Below, in pieces: positions 1 to 12,144 of a stretch of 64,000 bases of DNA. The notes under the pieces are model-generated. The model was given only the letters and a program-made list of their open reading frames with translations. It did no database searches and was not told where the DNA came from. The DNA comes from Escarpia spicata. Lineage: Eukaryota > Annelida > Polychaeta > Sabellida > Siboglinidae. The stretch spans positions 20,210,184-20,274,183 of the forward strand of contig OZ023210.1 of NCBI GenBank assembly GCA_963995525.1. The letters run 5' to 3'. Made by a program: the position numbers and the translations under genes. Each line of letters opens with the position of its first letter. Position 1 is the stretch's first letter.

Positions 1-1275
1 TTTTCAAAAATACTTGAAAAAATATTCAACAAAAGGCTAAGGTCTTTCATTGAAACACAACACATATTGACAGATGGGCAGTATGGCTTCAGAAGTAATC
101 ACTCAACTTCACTAGCTTTAACAGAATTTGTCGAAAAAATTACATCCGCAATGGATAAATGCCAAAGCACGATTGGGGTCTTTATCGACCTAAAAAAAGC
201 CTTTGACACTGTTGACCACAACATACTGCTAAGTAAATTGCAATGCTACGGAATCAGGGGTCTGGCTCTGGCCTGGATAAAAAGCTACTTAACCAACCGT
301 AGACAATATGTATGCTATAACAACAGTAACTCAGAACAAAAGGAAATCAAGTGTGGAGTCCCCCAAGGTTCAATCCTTGGCCCGTTATTATTTATTCTGT
401 ACATAAATGACATGTGTGAAGTCTCAAAATTGCTTGACATTATTTTGTTTGCTGATGATACAAACATTTTTTATTCCGCTAGTAACACAGATGAAATAAG
501 CACTGTTATTAACAACGAACTAAAAAAACTAGACCTGTGGTTTCGAGCGAACAAATTATCACTTAATGTGAACAAAACACATTTTATAATGTTCAACAAT
601 AAAAAGCAACCTAGAACAGGTGTGAATATAGTTTTGAATGGGAAAAACATTGAGCAGGTATCATATACTAAATTCCTTGGAGTAACCATTGACGAAAACG
701 TAACATGGAGAGAACACATAAAAATGGTTGAATCAAAAGTATCAAAAAACATAGCAGTTTTGTATAAAACTAGGCATGTTCTTGATTGTCAAGCGTTACA
801 CACATTATATAATTCACTTGTTGAACCACACATGTCATATTGCTGTGAGATCTGGGGAAATACTTATCAATCTAGACTTAGAAAACTATTTATGTTACAG
901 AAAAAAGCTATACGGATTATTTATAATCTTAATTATCATGATCATACATCTGTATTTTTCCATCTCTCAAACATGCTTAAATTTCATGATTTAGTTAAAT
1001 ACAAGACTATGATCATACTTTATAAAGCAAACAACCATTCTTTAAATGGTCGTGTTCAAGCATTATTTGAACCAACCGCAGCTATCCACATACATGATAC
1101 AAGACAAAGCAAACTGTTCTATGTTAAAAAGACAAACACCACCCTCCGACTGCTGTCAATCACCGTCAAGGGTATAAAAACGTGGAACAATTTACCAAAT
1201 AAATTGACTCAGCTTCCAAGTTTAACACAATTTAAAAAAGCAATCAAGTTGTCATTACTTTCTACATATTTGTGA
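1..1275 (+). CDS. Non-LTR retrotransposon reverse transcriptase, 3' part, open at left edge
   Basis: The frame is already open at base 1 and runs to TGA at 1273-1275, so the 5' part lies outside the window. The product is the RT and C-terminal region of a LINE polyprotein, which copies element RNA at a nicked target. RT motifs are visible in order: YGFR followed by N-H-S-T (about codon 28), FIDLKKAFDTVDH, the GVPQGSILGPLLF turn, the FADDT catalytic box and KTHFIMF. A long C-terminal region follows, with LVEPHMSYCCEIWG and a final KTWNNLP block typical of Jockey/CR1-like elements. No internal stop occurs over 425 codons, so the copy is fairly young. The clade assignment is inference. Confidence 0.9.
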   Translation, partial: FSKILEKIFNKRLRSFIETQHILTDGQYGFRSNHSTSLALTEFVEKITSAMDKCQSTIGVFIDLKKAFDTVDHNILLSKLQCYGIRGLALAWIKSYLTNRRQYVCYNNSNSEQKEIKCGVPQGSILGPLLFILYINDMCEVSKLLDIILFADDTNIFYSASNTDEISTVINNELKKLDLWFRANKLSLNVNKTHFIMFNNKKQPRTGVNIVLNGKNIEQVSYTKFLGVTIDENVTWREHIKMVESKVSKNIAVLYKTRHVLDCQALHTLYNSLVEPHMSYCCEIWGNTYQSRLRKLFMLQKKAIRIIYNLNYHDHTSVFFHLSNMLKFHDLVKYKTMIILYKANNHSLNGRVQALFEPTAAIHIHDTRQSKLFYVKKTNTTLRLLSITVKGIKTWNNLPNKLTQLPSLTQFKKAIKLSLLSTYL

Positions 1276-2170
1276 ATTGTTAATTGAAGGTGACGTTTTG
1301 TTAAACCCATGAAATAGTAACACAAGCACTATAGTAAACAGTCTATAAAATTATATGAGTTGTGAATATTATTTTGTGATTTATTTATAATTCCTGTTGT
1401 ATTTATTCAGTTTTCATAGTTCGAGTAGGGCATAGCAACACATAAGTCTATGACTTCAGCTATGTCCTTTCAGCAGCAGCAGCAGCAAACCATACTGTGC
1501 ATGTATTATGTTGTTGTTGTTGTTGTTGAATAAACGTTCATTCAAAGGCACAACTGCTATATATGTATGCTAAATTAAGAACCGACAACCACCTGTTAAC
1601 TTTATACTGTACAAAACAGTGCCTTAACGACAAATACGATAATCATGTAAGCTGGCTCACACTACACACATGTTCATATTATGTGTTTTTTCTGTAAGAA
1701 TTTGATTTGGGTGATGTATTGGTTCAGTAAAATTTCTATCACAAAAGGTGGCTCCTCGATAGCGACTACCACAGTCTTAGAGGAGTTTCCTGATCCTACT
1801 TTTTGTTAGTTACCATACATTATACCATGTTTACCATAATGTTATATATTTATAAAAAAAAAAAAATTCTTTACATAGATGTATTGTATGTATTTATTAT
1901 TGTAAAACATCTGGGTCAAATAAAACAAATTCTTCTTCTTCTTTTTTAAACTGGCCCAACTTATCCAGATTATGTCACTTCACTGTTTGCCTTCAATACA
2001 GCTGCAGTTGGTTGCGAGCGTCACGTGGGTGAGGAAAGATTCCAGAGAACAAAAAGAAGAATGGTCCAAAAAACTAAGGAAGAGAAAATACAAGAAAGTG
2101 AAGAACATATTTTCCACAGAAGCAAATCCCCATGGTATTTTTTCAGTTGTTCTAGACAGCAACTCAGGCT
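1276..2170. other. LINE 3' tail and non-coding sequence
   Basis: AT-rich. It contains a (CAG)n run near 1470-1488, a (TTG)n run at about 1510-1529 followed by AATAAA, a poly-A stretch near 1853-1866, and a second AATAAA-like stretch near 1920 followed by (CTT)n. The first kilobase is plausibly the 3' untranslated part of the preceding LINE. No gene is seen. Confidence 0.5.
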
Positions 2171-2656
2171 TCACATAATTAAAAAACACTTATTAACCAT
2201 GTCTCTGCAAAAGTCATCATCCTGTGTTACTGAAGTTATGTAAATCTTGCTGGCAACACCTGTATAAATGACCAGATCACACTCAGTCATACCAGCGACT
2301 TCCATCTGCAACTGAATCAGGTAATAATACATGTGATATTTCTTCAAATTCCCTTGTCTGTCAATGCAGAAGCTACTGTCACCAAATTTTATGAGATCCT
2401 GCCCCTTCAATGAAAATGGACACTTTACTTCAACCGGATTATCGTTGTGACAACCGCGTGATCTCACACTGTCTGGAGAGGCACCAAGATAGGGGTATCT
2501 CTCATTCACTAATAGACCAGTCCTCTTCAGCCTGGACTCAGTGTGGTATGGTCTGACAGTTGTCTTATAAACAGTGGTGGCCTCTGCCTCGTTATCCAGT
2601 CCCCACTGTATCAGTGTGTAGATAAGTATGATAACAATTAAACCACACGGTGTCAA
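2171..2656 (-). CDS. YqaJ-like exonuclease/recombinase domain fragment
   Basis: About 160 codons read on the minus strand. The segment PYLGASPDSV, then VEVKCPFS about 35 residues later, then a YYYLIQLQMEV helix and CDLVIYT match the core of the YqaJ/lambda-exonuclease family. There the Asp of the first motif and the Glu and Lys of VEVKCP form the metal-binding nuclease site. In invertebrate genomes such domains occur in mobile-element proteins and in multi-exon host-like genes. No complete gene with other domains surrounds it, so it may be one exon or a remnant. The true 5' limit is unclear, because the first ~20 residues look like translated non-coding sequence. All three catalytic-type residues are kept. 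Confidence 0.65.
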   Translation of the reverse strand: MTPCGLIVIILIYTLIQWGLDNEAEATTVYKTTVRPYHTESRLKRTGLLVNERYPYLGASPDSVRSRGCHNDNPVEVKCPFSLKGQDLIKFGDSSFCIDRQGNLKKYHMYYYLIQLQMEVAGMTECDLVIYTGVASKIYITSVTQDDDFCRDMVNKCFLIM

Positions 2657-3500
2657 GGTGGCTTATTTGGTCATCCAACTCCGCCATTATTAACATGTGC
2701 CCATCCACACAAACATCTGATAAACTACAACTAACTACAACTACAAAACTAACAACTAACCTACAAAACACAACAAACACCGGCTTAGCGCGTCTGTTTG
2801 TTTACGTCTTTCTGCCCTACGCGAACATGCACATGCGCGACCTATAATTACCTCTTTGTTACCAAACACAGTAACTCCGAATATAGACAGAGTAGCGACA
2901 ATTGGACGCCATTTTGTTTCCATCGACTGCAGTGCGCGTATGCGTAGAATATCATGTTCATTTTGTATTACGAATATATTGTTGCAAGTTTTTAAACTTA
3001 ATTTTAATGACAATGTTTATTAATATAAACTTACGGAAGCTAATAAAAGGTTTAATAATAAAACTGCACCACAAATACACCTGCTGTTTCTGTAAGCTGT
3101 ATAAATACAATTTTGTAGGTAACATGGGTACGTTACACGTAAGATTTAGCTTACTTTTGTAAAATAGTAGATGTAGAGAGATAATAAGTTATTATTAGAA
3201 TTTTACTGCCGATAAAACAGTAGAATATAAAAAATACAACGTTACACGAGTGTTATAGCAAGAGACATATCTCAGCTAGATGCAACATTTCAATTTGTAG
3301 TGGTAGTGCAATTTTTTTTCCCCTTCGTTTAGAGTGGGTATTACTGAGCAAAACATTGTCATTGAAATTGTTTTGATTGAAGTTATTTACAGGTCACCCC
3401 CCATTATTACACAGGACTGAACAATATAGACATACCTTTTTCGTACAGAATTTTCGTACAGATTTTGACTGGAACCAGCTGGAAGACAGCACTGTGACGG
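2657..3500. other. No gene recognised
   Basis: AT-rich sequence without a convincing open frame on either strand. Confidence 0.4.
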
Positions 3501-4017
3501 CGGACACGGTTACGGTTACGGTTACGTTCAAAAGCCGGATCGGCCGCAAATAAACATTGAGCCCACTCCCCATTCTGTTAAGTGGTTACTGTGCTGTGAA
3601 TCATTCATATCGTGCTGATAACTAAAAAGACGACCGAGGCGACATGTTGCGTGAACCTGAACTATTTATTGTATTCTTACTCAGTATAGGGCATATCACA
3701 ACACCTCCCTTCTAAGAATGAAACACAATTTGCATTGCAACATTAATTAAACATCGTTCGATACTCTATGTTAATTAGGTCTAACAATAATACTTGAACT
3801 ACTTCATAAAATGCGTATTAGTGTGTTTCCTGAAACATGCTTGCTTGAATAGGCTACACAGTAAGCATTAAATATAACAGGACATGCAATACAGTAGATT
3901 AGCCTACAGATCAAGAATCTTAACTGGCTTGATCGGTCGACCGTGATGCGACACTTTCACGTTTGTGGGCACATCAGATTCCACGACTTGAGGATCGACT
4001 GATGGCTGACTAAGCTC

Positions 4018-4648
4018 TCATAAAGCTCTGCGATTGCGGCGGATAATGCAGCCGCCACCTTCAACAACATAGGACCGAGGCGTGCCCGGGACTGCATCGA
4101 CTACTTTAGCGGGACGTTTAAGATATGTTATCCAAACATCGTCTCCCACGGCGAGAGGAGGAAGCACCTTAGCACGGTGTTTACGATCAAAGTTTAGCTT
4201 AGTCGAAGCTCTCGACTCAGCCTCTCTCAGCCGAATTTGTGCTGAGTTTGGTAACTCAGGTTGCAACACTTTCGGAAGCTTTGGGACAGGTGTTCTCCAC
4301 TTCCTGTCCATCAGAAGCTCGGCAGGCGATGCACCGTTCTCGAGCGGCGACGACCTGTACGCCAGCCGACGTCCGGACCTCTGGAATGCCATGACGAGTG
4401 AAGTGCGACTTCATGTGCTCAACGATCTGACGATTGTTCAGTTCCGCTAGCAGAGATGCCTCAATGAATCGAGAATAATAATCTACTAATAACAGATACC
4501 ATCGTTTCTGACAGTAGAACAGGCCACTGCCTACATGCTCCCACGGTCGAGTTGGAAACGCTGTTGGCAACAGCGGCTCAGCGACATCGTTCGCGTGTGT
4601 GCGACACGTGTTACAGTTTCTGACCATCTCGGCGATTCGCCGAGTCAT
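4018..4648 (-). pseudogene. Gypsy-D integrase core and C-terminus
   Basis: The segment 4256-4648 has the end of the zinc domain (CNTCRTHAND) and the first strands of the core (PWEHVGSGLFY, LLLVDYYSRFIE). The Asp normally expected after the PWEHV block is not present. The segment 4018-4392 has GASPAELLMDRKWRTPVPKL and a C-terminal module with VGDDVWI and RSYVVEGG. The middle of the core with the second Asp and the Glu is lost across a frameshift near 4300-4390. Confidence 0.75.
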
Positions 4649-4657
4649 GCCAGGCCA

Positions 4658-5228
4658 TCAGACCAACTGCTTTGCACGTTCGCGACACTTTGTTATCGCT
4701 AAATGACCTTCGTGAAAGCGCTGGAGAACATCCAGACGTTCACACTGTGAAATCACGATCCTGTTCTCGTACGCTAGGACATCATCTATGATCGTGAGAT
4801 GGCCCCGGTTTTCCCAAAATGGTCTGAGAAGAGAATCTACGGACAAAATGTACGGAGGCCAACCTGTCCGCATATACTTTAGTACCTGTGCTAAAACCTC
4901 ATCGTGAGTCTGGAGTCGACGCATCTCAACTAAAAAAGTCGACTTTTGTAGGACCCGCGCTTGATCGCGACAACGCATCCGCAACAACATTTTCTCTACC
5001 TGGAATATGCTCGACTGTGTATGAGAATCTCTGAATTCGCACTGGTAGCTTATCTAAGCCAATGTCATTCAGCAATGGGACCAGTGGCTTATGATCTGGT
5101 TGGATACGGACAGTGAGACCAACGATGTAGTTGCGAAACTTTTCGCATGCCCAGACAATCGCAACGCCTCTCATTCGATTGTGGCATATCGTCGCTCCGT
5201 CTCTGTCAAAGGACGGGACGCTGCACAC
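4658..5228 (-). pseudogene. Gypsy-D RNase H C-terminal part and pre-integrase linker
   Basis: Two overlapping frames. The first has IVWACEKFRNYIVG, PDHKPLVPLL and VEHIPGRENVVADALSR, the standard end of a Gypsy RNase H. The second carries the linker before integrase (DEVLAQVLKYMRTGWP and a block ending RFHEGHLAITKCRERAKQ), which includes part of the HHCC zinc-binding domain. Frameshifts near 4930 and 5175-5225 break the polyprotein. Confidence 0.75.
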
Positions 5229-6113
5229 ACCATTCTGAGAGAACCGTCACTTTGAACTTGAGATAACGTGGCTCCGATTCCGTGCCGACTGGCATCTGAC
5301 TGAATCACGGTTTCTTTCCTTGGATCATACACTGCTAGTTCTACCGATTTTGAAAGCTCGTGTTTGACGTCACGAAACGCTGTCTGCTGCGCGTCACCCC
5401 AATACCACTGCGTATTGCTGCACAACAAGTCACGCAATGGCTGACTTAGCTCACTGAGCCTGTGTGAAAACTTGCCTAGCTGATTAGCCATCCCAAGAAA
5501 ACTACGGACATCACTGACAGATTCAGGCGTCTTGAAATCATTCAGACTCTGTACAGCCTCCGGATTCGCACGTGCACCTGTGCTCGATATCACGTGACCT
5601 AGAAATCTGATCTGATTCACTGCGAACGCGCACTTTGACGCATCATTCAAACGTTCAAGACACAGCGGACACGAACATCGTGTTCCTGGAGAGACGCTCC
5701 CCATATGCAAATGTCACCCATGTGACATAGTACACCCTCGATACCGTCTAGGATTTTGGACGCGATCTTTTGAAAGATCTCAGGACTAGAAGACAGCCCG
5801 AATGGCAGACGGTTGAACGCATACCGTCCGTGCGGCGTTAGAAACGTCGTAAGCAATTTGGACTGCTCTGAGAGAGGGATTTGCCAAAACCCGGAGTTTG
5901 CGTCTAGTTTGTGAAGACTGTGTCTGAGCCAAGCTGAGCCAAACTAGCTTCTACGTTTGCCATAGGATAGGCACTCCTACGAACTGTATTATTCTCCGTG
6001 TAATCTACGCATATTCTCACCTTGTCTCCCTTGCTTCCCTTAGGGACGACCACCATCGGGACGCACCAATCTGTGGGCTGGTCCACTGCAAAAATCACTT
6101 TCTGGGAAACCAT
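5171..6113 (-). pseudogene. Gypsy-D reverse transcriptase, three broken frames
   Basis: Three overlapping open segments (5904-6113, 5647-5856, 5171-5710) together give the RT domain: VPKGSKGDKVRICVDY, YAFNRLPFGLSSSPEIFQK, the catalytic region, FLGHVISSTG and the connection to RNase H (VIQSDASRHGIGATLS). The catalytic box reads HMGDI where Gypsy RTs have two adjacent Asp residues. One catalytic Asp is therefore replaced by Gly, and the domain would be dead even without the frameshifts. Confidence 0.85.
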
Positions 6114-6142
6114 CTGATCTAGTTCAGCATTGACCTTTTCGA

Positions 6143-6619
6143 TCAGTGGGTATGGGACGTTACGCGAAGGGAATACATTGCGAATGGACGTACATCATCC
6201 TGCAACTGGACTTTATACTCTTCACTAATCTGCCCCAACCCCTGAAACAGTTGTTTAAACTCACTGTTAAACTTGCTTGCGCTAACATCGCTGACATGAT
6301 ATGTGATCAACCCCGGTTTCGATTGATCAACAACATATAATCGCTCATGATGTTCACGTCCAACTACTCTGAGAACACTGTCAAACTCGCCCAACACTGG
6401 TATACGCAAGTTACCAGGCCCTATCGACCTTTTGGTAGTAGCTCTCCATGTCACATTTCTGCATAAACTACTCGGCACGACATACACATCCGCGCCAGTA
6501 TCTAGTTTAAATCTCACTGGTGGGTCTAAACCCTGAACTTCAACGAGTTGAGTCCAACTATTTGCCTTGTCACTAAGCACGCCCAGGAACGAAACATTCT
6601 CCCTGTCTGCATCAACCAC
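6143..6619 (-). pseudogene. Gypsy-D aspartic protease and start of RT
   Basis: Contains the retroviral-type aspartic protease signature LDTGADVYVVP, followed by a strand with VLGEF and by the LFQGLGQISEEYKVQL linker that leads into RT in Mag-like Gypsy elements. The polyprotein would self-process with this domain. The frame is open for about 158 codons. The next RT segment lies in another frame, so there is a frameshift near 6115-6145. Confidence 0.8.
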
Positions 6620-6782
6620 TAGTTGATTAACATTAGCCTTAAACTGAGGCTTACGAGATTGAGCTTAAGAATAAATAGTTTCGTCAGTTTTGTGTTGTTG
6701 CTCTCAGGGGGATTCCTTCGGGGGCTGCTGTCTGCATGGGGGGTTTTAGCCTGGGCGTTGTTCATATTAATAAAGGTGCAAT

Positions 6783-6826
6783 GCACACGCGCGCGCGCAC
6801 ACGCACACACACACACACGCACATAA
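6783..6826. repeat. (CA)n/(CG)n dinucleotide repeat
   Basis: Alternating purine-pyrimidine run beside the truncated 5' side of Gypsy-D. Confidence 0.9.
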
Positions 6827-9800
6827 TATAAATAGAGAGAAAGAGACGATTGCTACTTTTTCCTGTGGCGTTTGTCACAAAGTGGTTTGTATAGAATTTA
6901 ATGAGGCTTTAGAACAGTGGTTTTGTTTACGCAGGATGTTGTTAATAAGCTGTTATTCCGACAATATATATTAAGAGTAGATGACGTGAGGGTGCGAAAT
7001 GACAAGTAACATTGCTTTGGCAGCAGGCCCGTGTTGTTCGTGCGAGTAACTAAGTCAGGGAGCATCCGTAATTTCGTGCAACAGAACGTCAAACACGGGA
7101 GTATTATGTTGGTGATTGTAATTATTTAAAAAAAATTGTGACTCGTGTTTGATACTATTACTGCAGAATATTGTTGATTTGCATTGTATTTTATGCAAAA
7201 TAATTAAGGTTTTTATATGACAAGCATGATGGTGATGATTTTATTCAATATAAAAATGTAAACGTGTAAATACATGAAATATCAATACATCTAGAGTACA
7301 CCATGTTTAAGGATTACACAAGAAAATGCACGCACTTGTCTCCATTGTGGTCCTTGATGCCTGGCTATAGTGTATGTAATGCATTAATTGGTATCCTGTG
7401 ATACCTTTCAACTGACATATGCCGGCTATTCTTATGTATTTACCAATATATGTATGTATTCTCACCACAGCAATATATGAATACATAATAATATATGTAA
7501 CTTGAATGATGATGTTGCTAGAGACCACACTGCAACCCCTGAAATAGAATGAGAGGAGGGGCTAGAGGCGGTCACCCGGGCCAGGCAGACACAGGGATGA
7601 TACATAGTCTGTATCAGGCCCACATTTGATCAATCTAGGTAATTTCAAATTCATAACAATCAACCACGTATAAGATATCAACAAATTTTAATGTGCACAT
7701 TTAAATATACCACATTTGTTTTCATACACATTTTAATAATAACATATTGGGCATAAAAAACAAGATTGACTTCTGCACTTTTATATTATACCCACAAGTG
7801 TATCAACACAGACATATTAATACACCTTTAAACAGTATTTAGCATATGGCGATGACTCTGAAATAAGTTTACAAAATAAATTAGTCATTCTTGAAGAAGG
7901 TAGACATATGTATTATGAACCTTTGAATACTTGACGAGGAAAATATATTGTTAGCATCACAATAACACCTCATTCTGTCATTTCCAACATTCACCTTGAC
8001 CATTCAACCTCAGGTTTAAAATGTCAAACATGAATATGTATAGTAGTTACACATGGCAGACACTGACATGAATTTGAATACTGAAAACAAAACAAAAAAT
8101 ATAAATGTGCTTTACTAATGCTTTAGTGATTAGCAGAATTCAAATCAGTCTATACTATTGACTAAAATCAGGCGTCACTGTAATGAAATTGAACACTTCT
8201 AAATTCATGTAATGACAATGAACACCTAGTAAAGAAAAATAGTTAAAATTGTTCACCGTTTTGAAAAATTGCATATTCCACTAATGTCTGCATGCTGTAT
8301 CAAGCCACCCTTCCCCGGAACAACCTTGGTAAACACTGACTGTTCCTAAGATATCAACATGTATAGATGCAGCTGTAGTAGAACATTTCTTGCTGCCTTT
8401 TTTCTTGTGAAATGCTGCAGGTCATACATGAAACATTATTATATATCGATTATGACAATGAACACATCATAATTATTTACTCCCAATACTACTATGATGT
8501 CTGTTTTTGTTTACCGAATATATGCTTTTTTACAGGAGATGGAACTAGTGTGCTTAGTACCACTAGCTCTCCAAGTTAATATGGCATACTGGGCAGTTGT
8601 ATTTGTCCAGGATCTCGGACAAGATTCTACAGCCATGCAACATAATAACAGTTTGTCATATGAATGTCCACTGAGTGATCCCAATTGTGTCGTGTTGAAT
8701 CCGTGACAGTGCTGATGGCGTGTACACTGGCTTCCAGGTCAGTCAGTTAGCTTGACTGACTGGAAACCAATGTAGACTGCAGGTTGTGGTGACGCTTGAC
8801 TAGCTCTGCAGTTGGTGATGGAACGGTGGGTGCCAGGGTCTGCAGATATGGCAACAACTTTCGATGCTGTCAGACAGGTTCAGTGTCGAGCATTCTTCGG
8901 TGAACTGCATCAGTTTATATATCGATGACATCACTGTATGTTTTTGCTGTCTTTGATGGTACTGCATACCAGCTTCCTGACTTTTTGCTGTACGTCTGCA
9001 TCTACCTATACCGGAGATAAAGTGACAATTAGGATGGCTCTGACATGTATGATATTTTTATATGTGATGACACATTTATCAAAAGTCAATAATACAAGGT
9101 ATTTGTATTCAATTCAACTATAACTTTTAGCAGTGTCCATGAAAAAATACATTAATTATCCAGAATTGTTACAATGGTAGGGTTTCATTGTCTTTGTGTT
9201 GCTGATAGTCAGTCTCAGCCAGCTGAGTTCTTACAACATACACCAGGCACAAGTTTGTGATGAAGTAATAGTATTGAAAGCCTTTTCAAATTTTTCAACA
9301 ACAATCTGTTGATACACTGACAGCAGCATTTTACTTATTTAAATTATCTATGTATCACGAGGACTGTTATATGTTTTTCATGCCATGTATCATTTTTCTA
9401 AATTATTCTTTTTTATCACTGTTTTATATTTTCACAAATAATTTACATTAATTTTCATTTTGATAATTAAACAACACTTGAGTAAGTTTAGTTCTGATAT
9501 GGTGTAGTATCCAGTCCTCAGGATTACTCAAAGCGCTTTAAACTTTACTCCCTGGCAGACCTGTTAAATCGAAAACACCATCTTGACTTATGTGGAAGAA
9601 TTCAGCCACACTGAAATTAATATGCGAAGATTATTTATACAAAAATATCCACCGTCTGTAGCTGGTACTCTTCATACAGCTGAGTAAACTGGAGAAATGT
9701 AGCATGTAGCGATTGTACATGTAATTCTCAGTCACATGGCGATGACCCTGTCTAGTCTAGTCACTATTTCTTGCGAGTTGTAAACAAACCAAGCATTGCA

Positions 9801-10540
9801 CAAACTACAACAGTTTTGAATTTTATATCCTATTGATGTTTTTTTAACAAAAAATCATAATATAGTTATTTTTATTTGATATGTACTTATTAAATTTGTT
9901 CAACTAAACATCTTCCTAAGTAATTTGTTCTCATTGGTTTACATTTTATGGGCATTAAATATTAAAATGTGTTGTTAAATACACATAATTGTTTAGTTAC
10001 TAATTTTGTGAGTTGTAAACATACAACTAGCGTTTGATATCACATGTACTAGTGTTGTTATTTGTAACAAAGAATTGTGATAAATGTAACTGTTTGTTTT
10101 GTTATATTTACCTGACATTTTTTCAACCTCTTCCTAATTTTTGTTTCTATTGTTGCTTTGCATTTTATGCGTATGTGATATTAAAAAGTATTACATTATA
10201 CACATCAAGTGCAATGACCTGTAGTTGTATTGTGCTTTTCATAATTTTTTAGTCATGGTCTCGTCAAATAGTTTCAATAAAATGTTTTTTATTTACATTG
10301 TCTTTACTTTCATTCACATGCATTTGTAACAACAATATGCAATTTAACGAGGACACCCATTACTGCAACATCCTAATGCAGACAACCAAAACTATCACAT
10401 ACAGTGGTGTATCCAGAATTCGAGTTTGGGGGGCACAAAAACCTCCACCGGCGGCCGAACCAAATGGTGTAGTCTAAATTTTGTCGCTACCGAGCCGCTA
10501 TAACTTCAGCCGCTCCGCTGGAGTGGTGATATTGGAAGAT
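6827..10540. other. Non-coding AT-rich interval
   Basis: About 3.7 kb with no frame longer than 75 codons and no recognised domain. A TTTTTTACAG acceptor-like site near 8526-8536 precedes a short frame that ends within 14 codons. This is too weak to call an exon. Confidence 0.5.
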
Positions 10541-10571
10541 GGGGGGGGGGGGGGGGGGGGAGGGGGGGGGG
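10541..10571. repeat. Poly-G tract
   Basis: About 30 guanines interrupted by one A. On the minus strand this gives a run of prolines in a short spurious frame. It has G-quadruplex-forming composition. Confidence 0.9.
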
Positions 10572-10747
10572 TGCTGTTGAAACATTTTCAAAGATGGTGT
10601 AACTGTACCCAAATAAGATTGGTCAGAATAAAACATAATTGTAAAAATAACCAAACATGTTTGCATATCTTCCAAATGTTAGGCTATGATTTATGTATAT
10701 ATATCACGTTTGCATACCAGTAGCAATTAATACTTACGTTTACTTAC

Positions 10748-10900
10748 TGTCCTGAGCTGCATCCAGCCTCAGGAAGTGACTGGACACCTGACAGTGAGCT
10801 GCCTTTGCTATGACCGCTGATGCTCAATGGAGCCGCCACATATCTTGTCATATGTGATGGCTGCAGTGGTGTCGAGGTAGTTCGCGCCTTTGTGTTGAAG
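10748..10900 (-). other. Candidate host exon, copy 1 of a duplicated pair
   Basis: On the minus strand a TTTGTTTGACAG acceptor is followed by a 153-bp open exon (51 codons, phase-neutral) that ends at a GTAAGT donor. The product is Ser/Thr/Pro-rich with TSTPLQPS, SISGHSKGSSLSGVQSL and EAGCSSG. The same pattern recurs at 11974-12144, which argues that both are real exons of one gene with an internal tandem exon duplication. No domain is recognised. The flanking exons were not found. Confidence 0.4.
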
Positions 10901-11973
10901 CTGTCAAACAAAGTCATGAATTGGAATATGGAATGAGTCAGATTATTTGTGAAGGTGAACATGGTTTGACGACACTACTACACGTAAATATATATATAAT
11001 ATTATATATGTATGTATATGTAAATATATATGTGTGTGTACATGTGGCGTGTAACTTGTAAACGTTTTAATTCATTAATAGGTAAAACTATTTTGCACGA
11101 TAATTTGCCCAATGGTCATTTGCCCAGCACTCGAGTGTGAAAAGGTCATTTGCCCAGTTGTTAAAAAATTACAATAAATGATATGAGAGTGGCAAAGTTA
11201 TTATTGTATATATTGTAAAATTGTAGTATATAACAAACAAATAGACAATTTACAAGTGTCATAGCCAACAATTTGGATTGTGCACCATCTAATTGCCAGC
11301 ATAATTAACTACCTGTAAGTGCAAGTAGAACATAGGTGGGCTGGAAAGAAGGTCACAGGAAATAGTCACAAAGTAATTTTATGCAAAAAAATATAACAAG
11401 TTTTGCAATTTTTCACTGATAGTACTAGTGACATTATATCGTATGTCTTATTAAGAGTTTCCCCAACCTTACCTATTATTAAAATAATTCCACACATTGT
11501 ATGTTTAAACAGGTCAAATTAAGTTATTTTGATTTCTGAACACACACACACTAAAATATACATTCAAAGATACAAATCAGTAACTGAACATAAGCATATT
11601 GTGCTGTGCTAGCCAGCAGGTGATTATAGAGATAAAATGTCATGTGGCGTAACATTGAAGCAGTTGCAGCCTTTAGCAGATCTGTGTGCCAGCATAAGCA
11701 TAATTATTATGAAATTACAATCACTGAGGCTTGGCTATATTGTGTCACGTATATTTACTTGCATTGTACAGTGTATATACACATTTGTGTTTGCAATACA
11801 AACATTCCAAATGAAATAAAAAGAAAATTAAGTTGAAAAAATGAACTGCAGATTAAATGAGCTATGTAGTTGACAGTTTGATAACCACCCTATCATACAA
11901 AGATGGAATAATTGTACACACATTAGACTGGTCAAACCAGAACATAACAGTACATTAATACCATTACTTAAAC

Positions 11974-12144
11974 TGACATTGGTTGTAATGGTTCAGAGCT
12001 GCACCCAGCCTCGAGAAGAGACTGAATACCTGACAGTGAGCTGTTTTTACTGCGACCACTGATACTCGATAGAGCCAATGCAGTGGTTGTTGTCTGTGGT
12101 GGCTGGATTGGTGTGGACGTCATTTGCATATATTTGTGGTGAAA
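11974..12144 (-). other. Candidate host exon, copy 2 of a duplicated pair
   Basis: On the minus strand, acceptor CTTCACTTCAG is followed by an open 171-bp stretch (57 codons, also phase-neutral) containing TSTPIQPP, SSISGRSKNSSLSGIQSL and EAGCSSE. It is alignable to the exon at 10748-10900 in sequence, length and acceptor position. The donor (GTTTAA) is non-consensus, so the 3' limit is uncertain. The product appears low-complexity and probably disordered. Confidence 0.35.

Larger units (their letters stand above)
3500..6640 (-). mobile_element. Decayed Ty3/Gypsy retrotransposon (Gypsy-D)
   Basis: Minus-strand element in the order protease, RT, RNase H, integrase, with several frame changes. 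The 3' end is marked by a polypurine tract (AGAAGGGAGG on the minus strand, plus 3704-3713), followed at once by a TGTTGTGATATGCCC start of an LTR whose plus-strand edge is 3703. The other edge of this LTR, near 3500, is a guess, because no second LTR is present. A short (GGTTAC)n run at about 3511-3531 lies near that edge. No gag or 5' LTR is seen upstream of 6619; a (CA)n repeat starts nearby. The copy is truncated and inactive. Confidence 0.8.

Noticed and set aside
3511..3531. (GGTTAC)n run as possible telomeric repeat
   Set aside because: Only about three units and not the animal telomere word; it lies at the likely edge of an LTR.
8494..8706. 70-codon frame preceded by a TTTTTTACAG acceptor-like site
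   Set aside because: The frame that would follow the splice ends after 14 codons, and the longer frame starts upstream of the site; no support either way.
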